Origin: CAZTKP01 sp964614215
GTDB taxonomy: Bacteria > UBP6 > UBA1177
Direction: 5' to 3'
Assembly (NCBI GenBank): GCA_964614215.1
Contig: CAZTKP010000038.1
Span: forward strand, 1-19,397
Length of the DNA stretch: 19,397 nucleotides
The first letter of the stretch is position 1. Each line of letters opens with the position of its first letter. This document shows, piece after piece, positions 1 to 7,519 of the stretch. Made by a program: the position numbers and the translations under genes. The notes beneath the pieces were generated by a model. The model worked only from the letters and a program-made list of their open reading frames with translations. It did no database searches and was not told the DNA's origin.

Positions 1-1035
1 CTTACTTCTTTGAAATATTTCTGTGAGAATATGCCTGAGATAGCGATCTGTGCTGCCGGTTCACTTCTCGGCGTTACTATGAACATTGATTCTTTCCCTG
101 TCGGAAAAGTTGATATGCTCGATATGAAACCGCTTAATTTTTCTGAGTTCTTAAATGCTCTTAATGAGAAAAAGCTAAAAGATTTACTCGTTACTCATGA
201 TGTTGAACAACCTTTTCCTGTTTCAGCACATGAAAAACTGATGGACTTATGGAAACAATACCTTGTTGTCGGCGGACTTCCCGAAGCTGTTGAATATTTC
301 AGAAACAACAAAGAACTTTACAGTGCTTTTAATGAAGTGAGAAAAATTCAGGAAGTTCTTTTACGGACATACATGGCTGATATTGCAAAACATAGTGGAA
401 AGATTAACTCTGTTCATATTGAGCAGGTTTTCAGAAATGTTCCCGCTCAGCTTGCTTCTAATGTAGATGAATCTACGAAGAAATTTGTTTTTAAAGATGT
501 TGTTCCCGGGATTAGAGGTTACAGTCGACTTTCAAATCCGATAGGCTGGCTTGAGAGAGCTAATCTCATTTTGAGAGTTCCGGTAATTGAAACTGCGGCA
601 ATACCTTTAAGTGCTCAGGCTAAGGAGAATGTTTTTAAACTCTACCTGTTTGATGTGGGACTTCTCGGAGCTTTAAGTGAACTTCCTCCGGCAGTGATCA
701 TGAAATATGATTTTAATACATACAAAGGATATTTCGCTGAAAACTTTGTATTACAGGAACTTTTATCCTCAGGAGTTTCAGGCACTTACTGCTGGCAGGG
801 AAGAACTTCGGAAGTCGAGTTCATTTTTCAGACAGTTGATGGTGAGATTATACCTGTTGAGGTTAAATCAGGGTCGGTAACCCACTCCAAATCACTTTCG
901 GTTTACAGCAAAAAATATAATCCTCCGTTCTCAGTTGTAATAAGTGCTAAAAACGAAGGGAAAAAATCTAACAGATGGTATGTTCCGCTGTATGCTTCAG
1001 GAAAAATGACTCGATTTCAAAATGTATCCATCTGA
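1..1035 (+). CDS. AAA-family ATPase with DUF4143 C-terminal domain (5' truncated by window edge)
   Basis: This is the C-terminal part of a predicted ATP-binding protein of the AAA_14/DUF4143 type. The frame is open from base 1, so the TTG at 10 is not the true start; the P-loop and Walker B lie outside the window. Visible are the sensor-1-like AAGSLLG near the left edge, the following MKPLNFSEF segment typical of the family, a helical middle region, YFAENFVLQEL, and a C-terminal PD-(D/E)xK-like core (EVEFIF then PVEVKSG). The C-terminus (WYVPLYASGKM) matches where family members usually stop, so this end is complete. Such proteins occur in many near-identical copies in some FCB and candidate-phylum genomes and their function is poorly known. 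It lies 109 nt upstream of an MCE operon that has its own promoter, so a functional link is unlikely. Confidence 0.85.
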   Translation, partial: LTSLKYFCENMPEIAICAAGSLLGVTMNIDSFPVGKVDMLDMKPLNFSEFLNALNEKKLKDLLVTHDVEQPFPVSAHEKLMDLWKQYLVVGGLPEAVEYFRNNKELYSAFNEVRKIQEVLLRTYMADIAKHSGKINSVHIEQVFRNVPAQLASNVDESTKKFVFKDVVPGIRGYSRLSNPIGWLERANLILRVPVIETAAIPLSAQAKENVFKLYLFDVGLLGALSELPPAVIMKYDFNTYKGYFAENFVLQELLSSGVSGTYCWQGRTSEVEFIFQTVDGEIIPVEVKSGSVTHSKSLSVYSKKYNPPFSVVISAKNEGKKSNRWYVPLYASGKMTRFQNVSI

Positions 1036-1089
1036 TTCTTAAATCAATCTTCAATCGTATTCCTGAAACTACTACATAATTTCAATTTA

Positions 1090-1118
1090 TTGACAGGACT
1101 TATTATTATAAATACAAT
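1090..1118 (+). promoter_or_regulatory. Sigma70-type promoter of the MCE operon
   Basis: TTGACA at 1090-1095 and TACAAT at 1113-1118 are separated by exactly 17 nt. Transcription would start near 1125, about 20 nt before the MCE start codon at 1145, leaving room for the AAGAGG ribosome binding site at 1135-1140. The -35 is a consensus match and the -10 differs from TATAAT at one position. The downstream genes are all close or overlapping, so this probably drives four genes. Confidence 0.75.
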
Positions 1119-1144
1119 CCCTACTGGATTTTTTAAGAGGCAAA

Positions 1145-2125
1145 ATGCAGATTACGGGTGCCCAGAAAAGAAGAGTTGCAATATTTTTTCTTTTCGGGAT
1201 AGGAATTCTCATCACTTTAACGGCAATTCTTGTCGGAAACAGGATACTTAAAAGAGAGGACTGCTACCATACAAGATTCACAGATATTTCTGTTGCAGGT
1301 CTGACTGAAGGATCCTCTGTAAAGTTTCAGGGAATGAATATCGGGCATGTTTCAGAGATCTCCATCGATCCTGACAACACATCTGTTGTTGAGATCGGCA
1401 TCTGTCTTAAACCGGGTGTTCCCATCAAGGAAGGAACGACCACGCAGCTTGGAAATATCGGCATCACCGGCCTTAAGTTCCTTGAGCTCAAAGGCGGTGG
1501 AAAAGGCAAAAACATTCCTGTAGGCGGAGAGATCCCTTCAGAAAAAAGTGACTGGGACGAGATTACTGGAAAAGCCACCGTTATCGCAGGAAAACTTGAG
1601 TCGATACTTAACTCCCTGAACATTGCGGTCAAAGGTGTTAAAAAAGAAGATGTTGAGAAAATATTTAAAAATGTCGGAAACATATCAACTTCTGTTGATG
1701 ATATTCTAAAAGATAACCGGAGTAACATTAAAAGCATCGTAGCTCAGGCTGACAAACTCCTGAAAAATGTAAATTCCAACATGAGCAATGTCAGTGCTAT
1801 AACGAAAAATGTAAAAGATCTTACATCACCTGAAGGCTCCCTTTCTCAGACCCTCAATCTGATGGAGGAAACCATGAAAGAAGTCCGCACAGATTACAAT
1901 AAAGCGGACATTCAGGATAAGATCGACAAGATGTTCGCTCTTGTTGAATCTACTCAGAAGACCATTGACACTATCAACCTGACACTTGAAAGAAGTAAGG
2001 AACATATTGATAAAACATTTAGTGAAATGTCTGACGGCATGAGTAACTTCAATGAATTCACCAGGATAATCATGGAAAATCCTGCGTCACTTTTTGGAAC
2101 AACTACTTTGGAAGAGTCAAAATGA
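1145..2125 (+). CDS. MCE/MlaD-family protein (lipid transport, inner-membrane anchored)
   Basis: Predicted substrate-binding subunit of an MCE-type lipid transporter. A short cytoplasmic N-terminus is followed by one membrane helix (about residues 12-31) and a single MCE domain (about 40-118), seen in VAGLTEGSSVKFQGMNIGHV and GITGLKFLELKGG. The remaining 200 residues are polar, helical and probably coiled-coil, reaching into the periplasm. MCE proteins form hexameric rings that carry lipids between the two membranes. The ATG at 1145 is preceded by AAGAGG and directly precedes the membrane helix. The stop overlaps the next gene as ATGA (2122-2125), so translation is probably coupled. Unlike classical mla loci, no permease (MlaE) or ATPase (MlaF) lies next to it: upstream is an unrelated ATPase. 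The family call is secure; the substrate is unknown. Confidence 0.9.
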   Translation: MQITGAQKRRVAIFFLFGIGILITLTAILVGNRILKREDCYHTRFTDISVAGLTEGSSVKFQGMNIGHVSEISIDPDNTSVVEIGICLKPGVPIKEGTTTQLGNIGITGLKFLELKGGGKGKNIPVGGEIPSEKSDWDEITGKATVIAGKLESILNSLNIAVKGVKKEDVEKIFKNVGNISTSVDDILKDNRSNIKSIVAQADKLLKNVNSNMSNVSAITKNVKDLTSPEGSLSQTLNLMEETMKEVRTDYNKADIQDKIDKMFALVESTQKTIDTINLTLERSKEHIDKTFSEMSDGMSNFNEFTRIIMENPASLFGTTTLEESK

Positions 2126-2724
2126 GAAAAGTAACATTTTTAGCTTTTATCATCATGGCCTATTTTATCTCAGGATGCTCTCTGTTCTCCTCAAAGGCCC
2201 CGAAAAAACACTATTACCAGATATACTACAAACCTAAAAATGTTCTGGGCAGAAAAATATCGGGAACATTAAGGATTAAACCTTTCGAAGTCAACAAGGT
2301 CTACGACAGACACAACATCGTATATAGAAAGTCTGTAAATGAAATGTTCTATTACAACAGAAAGTTCTGGGCATCTAAACCTTCAGATATGATAACAGAC
2401 GTACTTGCCAATCATGCGACTGAAACTCAGCTTTTTTCAGATATAATCTTAGAACTCACCAAAAAACCCGACTATGTTCTTACAGGGAGGATTCTTGCTC
2501 TTGATGAGCTTGATAGCGGAGAAAAATGGTTTGCAAGAGTTTCCATTATTTATGAATTGAAAGACTACAAAACAAACCAGACAATTGTTTCTCACTCTTT
2601 TGAAAGAAGAAAAGAGGTCAAAATTAAAGATGCTGTCTACGTCGTTAGAGCAATGGGAGAAATAATTGAAGAAGAAACCGAGATTTTTTTCAACAAAATA
2701 TACGAAACATTGAACTTTGATTAA
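2122..2724 (+). CDS. ABC-type transport auxiliary lipoprotein (DUF330/PqiC-like)
   Basis: A 200-residue lipoprotein. It begins with a type II signal peptide whose lipobox ends ISGC, placing the lipidated cysteine at residue 19. The mature part (about 30-195) has the layout of the ABC_trans_aux family: an opening KKHYYQIYY strand, a GTLRIKPFEVNKVYDRHNIVYR segment, an FWASKPSDMITDVL helix region and late strands containing YVLTGRILALDE. Members of this family (for example PqiC) sit beside MCE proteins and are thought to act as outer-membrane-side partners. It overlaps the MCE gene by ATGA and is itself overlapped by the next gene, which supports one transport machine. The signal sequence is clear; the domain is assigned from pattern and context, without a profile search. 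Confidence 0.82.
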   Translation: MRKVTFLAFIIMAYFISGCSLFSSKAPKKHYYQIYYKPKNVLGRKISGTLRIKPFEVNKVYDRHNIVYRKSVNEMFYYNRKFWASKPSDMITDVLANHATETQLFSDIILELTKKPDYVLTGRILALDELDSGEKWFARVSIIYELKDYKTNQTIVSHSFERRKEVKIKDAVYVVRAMGEIIEEETEIFFNKIYETLNFD

Positions 2725-4276
2725 AAAGTTTTTTTTTGCAATCTCAGCTTTTGCTTTTCTTTCCATAAATGCACAATCTTTTGATATAAGTGAAATCACC
2801 GACAAGCACATTCTTGATCAGCTTGCACACGACCCCACCCTTGTCCCAATGGAAAAAGGAGCTCTTTTTGTTCCCTATATCGTTGATTCCATCCTTGAAC
2901 CTAAATATTCAATATTCAAGGGCGAAGAGTTCATTCAAGATGCATCTCCAGGAGAAAGAGTACCTCTGTTTCCAGGCAATTATACCATCTATGTAGGTTC
3001 AGTGCCGAAGGATTATCAGCAGAAAATGAAGGTCTATATTGAAAAAGAAAGGGTCACAGTTGTTAAACCCACATGGAGTGCCCTGATAGTAGAAACAATA
3101 GACCAGTATAACAACGACATCAAGGAATCCTATCAGATAATTAATGAGAAAACCAAAGTTCAGATAGGTTCAGGAACAGGTGCAGATATCCTCCGCGGTG
3201 AAAAGGATCAGGTGTGGATACTACCTCCCGGACTGTATAGATTTGCTAAACGGGGAGAGTCACCTTATTCTCTCCAGAACTTTGTTACTGCAAGAACTGT
3301 GGAAGGAGAGCTCAGTACCGTTCAGATGATATTTGAAGAAAAGACCAGGGTAGTTCTGGGAGGAGGAGAGGTTATCAATGAACTGGAAGACCGTACATAT
3401 ACCGGGAACTGGTCATTCAAAGGCTCAATATCTGCGAATTTCGCTCTTGTCAACTCCGGTTATGTGAAAGGCGGATCAGGATCAACTAACGATTTTACTT
3501 TAGGCTCGAACATTAACTTCAATATAATCTATGATGACGATAATTTTCTTTTCATAAACAGGCTTGAGATCAATGAACAGTTTCAAAAGCTTGATGAAGA
3601 AAAACTGAAGTTTTTAAAGGATATGGCCAAATTTGAATCAACATTGATATACCGTATCAACGATTACTTCGGACCCTACATTTCAGCAAGGGTAAGAACA
3701 CCGTTCTTTTATAAATATTTCAAAACACCTGACAACTCAGACAGTACAACAGATGAAAGAATAACTGTTGTCGAGGAAGACGGATCGGAAAGAACTCTGC
3801 CCGACAACTCAGTCTTTACCTATACAAAATCCTTTTCAACGACAACCATCCAGGAAGGAGCCGGACTTAACACAAGTTACAGTTATGGTAATATCTTCCA
3901 GTTTACAGGAAGGGTCGGATGGGGATTCAGACAGGATATAAATCCTTTTGCCTATGATATTTCAAAGCTCGAAGATGAAAATAAAATCACACGGATAGAA
4001 TACTTCAAGAATTCCTACGGTCCGGAATTCTATGTATACCTATCTGTTTTTCCGCTGAGTTTTCTTCAGCTTAAAGAAGAGTTTGATGCACTTTTACCGG
4101 TTGATAATATTGATGCTTTCAATTTCCTTTCGAAAAGTTCAGTCTACATCTGGATCTCAAGTTTTGCAGCAATACAGTACGAATTTATTCTTGAAAAATC
4201 TCCTTACACCCTTGACACGACGACCATCACCAGCGAACATCAGTTAACAGTGCAGGTTTATTACAATTTCCTTTAA
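2717..4276 (+). CDS. Secreted protein of unknown family, probable outer-membrane beta-barrel
   Basis: I do not recognise a named family. The TTG at 2717 is the likely start: it directly opens a signal peptide (MIKKFFFAISAFAFLSINAQ) and overlaps the preceding gene by 8 nt. The N-terminal third (about 25-200) has two PEGA-like beta stretches, around LFPGNYTIYVGS and ILPPGLYRFAKRG. The C-terminal two thirds (about 225-519) alternates hydrophobic and polar residues in repeated strands (GSISANFALVNSGY, LGSNINFNIIYDDD, GPYISARVRTPFFY), and the chain ends in strand-like HQLTVQVYYNFL with an aromatic near the terminus, as in outer-membrane barrels. There is a distant resemblance to DUF3078-type barrels. 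Placed directly after an MCE protein and its lipoprotein, it could be the outer-membrane end of that lipid route; this is inference. Confidence 0.6.
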   Translation: MIKKFFFAISAFAFLSINAQSFDISEITDKHILDQLAHDPTLVPMEKGALFVPYIVDSILEPKYSIFKGEEFIQDASPGERVPLFPGNYTIYVGSVPKDYQQKMKVYIEKERVTVVKPTWSALIVETIDQYNNDIKESYQIINEKTKVQIGSGTGADILRGEKDQVWILPPGLYRFAKRGESPYSLQNFVTARTVEGELSTVQMIFEEKTRVVLGGGEVINELEDRTYTGNWSFKGSISANFALVNSGYVKGGSGSTNDFTLGSNINFNIIYDDDNFLFINRLEINEQFQKLDEEKLKFLKDMAKFESTLIYRINDYFGPYISARVRTPFFYKYFKTPDNSDSTTDERITVVEEDGSERTLPDNSVFTYTKSFSTTTIQEGAGLNTSYSYGNIFQFTGRVGWGFRQDINPFAYDISKLEDENKITRIEYFKNSYGPEFYVYLSVFPLSFLQLKEEFDALLPVDNIDAFNFLSKSSVYIWISSFAAIQYEFILEKSPYTLDTTTITSEHQLTVQVYYNFL

Positions 4277-4289
4277 AAAAGGAGGAAAA

Positions 4290-6710
4290 ATGCCGGATGT
4301 AAGGAAACATTTGACCAGATTATGTATAGCCACAGGTCTTATCATGCCTCCGTTTCTGCTGGGCGGGGTATATTCCCATGTTGGAACAAACCTCGTCATT
4401 ATCGGAGTCATTTCCTTCTTCGGGATCGTATGCGCCACCAGTTTTCTAATGCACGGAGAAGATCTTAATATCTCAATAGCTGTTGTTCCTCTTATTCTAA
4501 TAGGGCTTTATATTTTATTACAACTGATACCTCTACCTCCGGCTTTACTTGGTCTTTTATCTCCGAAAGCAGCCTACTTCCACAATATAGAAGGCAGCGG
4601 ATCTCATCCCCTTACATTATCTATCCCTGATTCCTGGTATACCCTGATAAGAGTTATGACACTGATAACTTTCGCATCGCTTATTTCCAGAACTCTTTTC
4701 GCCGACATAAAAAAATGGAGAAGAATGCTCCTCAATCTTGTGATCGCTGTTTCCACATGTATGATCGCAGTATCTATCGTTTTCAGAATGCTTCAGTTCG
4801 ACACCTGGCTTTACGGAACTCTCAGACATCCCGGATTCCTGATAGATCCCCTAATTATTAATCCTAACCATGCAGCGGGATTTTTCGGAATTTCAGGAAT
4901 ACTTTCCCTACTGTTGCTCACCAAAAAGGAACATAAGAGAAAAAAGATGTTTTACGGAACTTTGTTTTTTCTTCATTCTCTTGCTGTTTTCGGAACACTC
5001 TCCAGGGGAGGCATCCTCTCGTATGTTATCTCGATAATATTCTTTATGGTCATTTCCAGATATTCTTTTGTAAGAAGCAGAAAAAACCTGATAATTTTTC
5101 TTTTTCCGTTATTACTTGTATTGTCGACCGTCTTCTATGCAGGCAACACTCTTTTAAAAGAAGAGTTTAACTACGAAAAAGATGGATTTTTCGATAAAGT
5201 GGCAAACTACAAAAATGTTGCGGATTATGCTGCAGATTTTTTTATAACGGGCTCCGGGTCGGGCAGTTTTTCAAAAGTTTACACATACTATCAGAAAAAT
5301 CCTGAGACAAGATTTGTTCAACTTGAGAACGAACCCGTTCAATTTTTCCTGGAATATGGACTTTTCGCATTTCTGATATTCGGTCTGCTGATCTTCATTG
5401 TTCTGAAGCAGAAAAATAAAGACAGAAGATACAAGGGATACTACAGTGTTTTTCTTTTTGTGATCTTACAAAACACAGTAGATTTCAACCTTCATAATTT
5501 TTCAACACTTTTTCCTGTAACAATTATCATGATACTCAGTACAGATCGAATCAAGCTTACAGGTCTCAGATCAAAAGGCTACGCCTTACTTTTTCTATTT
5601 TTATGTATTTTAACTTTTGGTATTTCAGTTACAAGAACCGGACACAGACTTGTAGGATACGAAAAAGAAACCGATTATAAGAAATCTGTTTATCTCTATC
5701 CCGCCCATTACCTTGTACCGATGGAAAAAACAATACAAAGGATGAACTCAGAAAAATTGACTGAAGCAATTGAAGCATCTCAGACAGTTTCTGCAGTAAT
5801 TGAAAAAGCTCCGAACTACTATTTCTCATACTATCTGGCTGGATCTCTCATGCTCAGAATAGGTTCTTATGACCAGGCTATCGATTTTTTCAAATTGTCT
5901 CTTGAAAGAACCGATGACAACATTCTTAATGTTTTCAAACGCATAAACGGTTCACTCAAAAACTACAAACTTGAAAAAAGAATACCCGAGATAATTCCCC
6001 GTAGTCATGAAAGACTGGAAAAGATCGAAAATTATCTCGTAAACGAATCAGCTCAGAACAGGGTTCTTGAAAACCATATCTTAAAAAACACTGAGACTTT
6101 CCCTTTTGCTTCCGTCAGGATACTGTTTAGAAAAAAAGATCTGCCTGAAGCAGAAGAGATTCTTTCACAAATTAGGAAAGAAGATCTTAACGAACATAAC
6201 CTCGGTGAATTCTTTATACTTTCCGGAAAAATGGCACAGTATGAGAAAAAATACAGCGAAGCTTTTGAAATGTTTCTAAAAGGAGCGGAAATAACTCACA
6301 GTTTCTCTCACTACATGCTTGCAGCATACTGTGCGCTTCATCTTGGAAAGAAGGAAGTAAAACTCATTGAACATCATCTGGAAAAGAACTCTCTGCACTC
6401 CACAAATAATCTTGCGGAATTTTATCTCTGGAAACACAAGTTAGAAACAATGAATAAAGATTTTTCGATGGCTTTAAAGTCTCTTGAAAAAGCTGCCCGG
6501 TTATCATCCAGACCGCATATTAAAAAAAGACTGGCGCTTTTTTACTATAAGAACGGACTTTTTTCAGAAGCTGAGCGTGAAATAAAAAATATAATAAGAG
6601 ATCATCCGGACTATCAGAAAAAGGAAATGAAACATCTCCAGAAAACAATAAGAAACTCAATCATTAAAAAAGATCAGGACATTATAAAAGATTCTCTTCT
6701 TGGAAATTAA
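4290..6710 (+). CDS. O-antigen ligase/Wzy_C-like polytopic membrane protein with C-terminal TPR-like region
   Basis: An 806-residue protein. The first 450 residues hold roughly a dozen membrane helices with the usual landmarks of the O-antigen ligase/polymerase family: NPNHAAGFF (191-199), TLSRGG (236-241), a large loop starting GSGSGSF (321-327), then ENEPVQFFLEYGL (346-358) and VDFNLHNFS. Residues about 460-790 are helical repeats of TPR character (YLAGSLMLRIGSYDQAIDFF; KYSEAFEMFLKGAE; LFSEAEREIKNII). Family members move lipid-linked glycans onto lipid A, protein or growing polymer in the periplasm. A strong GGAGG (4281-4285) lies 4 nt before the ATG, 13 nt after the previous stop. In many relatives the large loop carries His-Asn-Asp at ENE (346-348), so the usual catalytic His appears replaced. 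Family fairly sure; ligase, polymerase or protein glycosyltransferase cannot be told apart. Confidence 0.78.
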   Translation: MPDVRKHLTRLCIATGLIMPPFLLGGVYSHVGTNLVIIGVISFFGIVCATSFLMHGEDLNISIAVVPLILIGLYILLQLIPLPPALLGLLSPKAAYFHNIEGSGSHPLTLSIPDSWYTLIRVMTLITFASLISRTLFADIKKWRRMLLNLVIAVSTCMIAVSIVFRMLQFDTWLYGTLRHPGFLIDPLIINPNHAAGFFGISGILSLLLLTKKEHKRKKMFYGTLFFLHSLAVFGTLSRGGILSYVISIIFFMVISRYSFVRSRKNLIIFLFPLLLVLSTVFYAGNTLLKEEFNYEKDGFFDKVANYKNVADYAADFFITGSGSGSFSKVYTYYQKNPETRFVQLENEPVQFFLEYGLFAFLIFGLLIFIVLKQKNKDRRYKGYYSVFLFVILQNTVDFNLHNFSTLFPVTIIMILSTDRIKLTGLRSKGYALLFLFLCILTFGISVTRTGHRLVGYEKETDYKKSVYLYPAHYLVPMEKTIQRMNSEKLTEAIEASQTVSAVIEKAPNYYFSYYLAGSLMLRIGSYDQAIDFFKLSLERTDDNILNVFKRINGSLKNYKLEKRIPEIIPRSHERLEKIENYLVNESAQNRVLENHILKNTETFPFASVRILFRKKDLPEAEEILSQIRKEDLNEHNLGEFFILSGKMAQYEKKYSEAFEMFLKGAEITHSFSHYMLAAYCALHLGKKEVKLIEHHLEKNSLHSTNNLAEFYLWKHKLETMNKDFSMALKSLEKAARLSSRPHIKKRLALFYYKNGLFSEAEREIKNIIRDHPDYQKKEMKHLQKTIRNSIIKKDQDIIKDSLLGN

Positions 6711-7502
6711 CTACATGAATTCTCTGACAGTTCTTATACTAACACATTTACTTTCATCAGGATCGATCTTCGCCAGAACTCCTTCCATTACAAGATCTTT
6801 TTTTGCGGGTTGGAAACCCTGCGGAATTCCCGTAAGAAAACCCTGAAGGCTCTCCTTTTCTCTAAATCCGATAACAGAACTGTATGAACCACACCTTCCA
6901 AGATCTGTAATATAACCGGCTCTGCAGTTTATGATCCTGGCATCCGAGGTCTGGACATGGGTATGAGTTCCCCCAACAAGTTCAACCTTATCTGAAAGGA
7001 AGATCCCCATGGCCTCCTTTTCAGCAGTTGCTTCCGCATGAAAATCGACTGCAACGATATCGGCACCTTTATCCCGCAGTTTAGAGATCTCTTTTTCAAC
7101 AATCTCAAAAGGAGAATTTATAGGCGACATGAAAACCTGTCCGAGAATATTAACTACACCTATGTTTTTCCCGCTTTTTTCATGTAAAAAAAGGAAACTG
7201 CCTTTTCCCGGAACATTTTCGGGATAATTTGCAGGTCTTATGATCTGCGGATACTTACCAATAAAGGAGTAGATCTCCTTTTTGTTCCAGATGTGGTTCC
7301 CTGAAGTTATAACATCCACACCGCTGCTGAAAAGTTCCTTTGCTCCGGATTCCAGAAGTCCTGCACCGCCTGAAACATTTTCACCGTTTGCAATTACAAC
7401 ATCAATATCATTCTTCTTAATAAATTCAGGCAGAAGCTCTTTTACGACTCTTCTTCCCGGACGACCGATCAGGTCTCCAAGCATTAGGATCTTTATATTC
7501 AA
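6711..7502 (-). CDS. ymdB: YmdB-type metallophosphoesterase (TIGR00282 family)
   Basis: A 263-residue calcineurin-like phosphoesterase. In Bacillus subtilis the homologue hydrolyses 2',3'-cyclic nucleotides and affects biofilm/motility decisions. All family metal motifs are visible: GDLIGRPGR (Asp10), NGENVSGGAG (Glu41, Asn42), SGNHIW (Asn69, His70), VDFHAEATAEKEAMG (His155) and GGTHTHVQT (His180, His182). Many relatives have Asp after HxW where this one has Asn73; that residue is not a metal ligand. The likely start is the TTG at 7502, because relatives begin a few residues before the first strand (KILMLGD); the ATG at 7484 would remove part of that strand. It follows rny by 17 nt, a widespread pairing. 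Its stop at 6711-6713 directly touches the stop of the convergent ligase-like gene. Confidence 0.93.
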   Translation of the reverse strand: MNIKILMLGDLIGRPGRRVVKELLPEFIKKNDIDVVIANGENVSGGAGLLESGAKELFSSGVDVITSGNHIWNKKEIYSFIGKYPQIIRPANYPENVPGKGSFLFLHEKSGKNIGVVNILGQVFMSPINSPFEIVEKEISKLRDKGADIVAVDFHAEATAEKEAMGIFLSDKVELVGGTHTHVQTSDARIINCRAGYITDLGRCGSYSSVIGFREKESLQGFLTGIPQGFQPAKKDLVMEGVLAKIDPDESKCVSIRTVREFM

Positions 7503-7519
7503 GAATACCGTCCCGGGAA

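Noticed and set aside
1..1035. Defence-island or mobile-element gene
   Set aside because: AAA/DUF4143 proteins are multi-copy in some phyla, but no integrase, repeats, toxin-antitoxin partner or compositional break is visible here.
1327..1737. 136-residue minus-strand open frame inside the MCE gene
   Set aside because: Lies antisense to a well-supported MCE domain, with low-complexity Ser/Pro/Phe composition and no recognisable motif; a shadow frame.
2449..2811. 120-residue minus-strand open frame across the lipoprotein end
   Set aside because: Antisense to two supported, overlapping genes; composition typical of a shadow frame.
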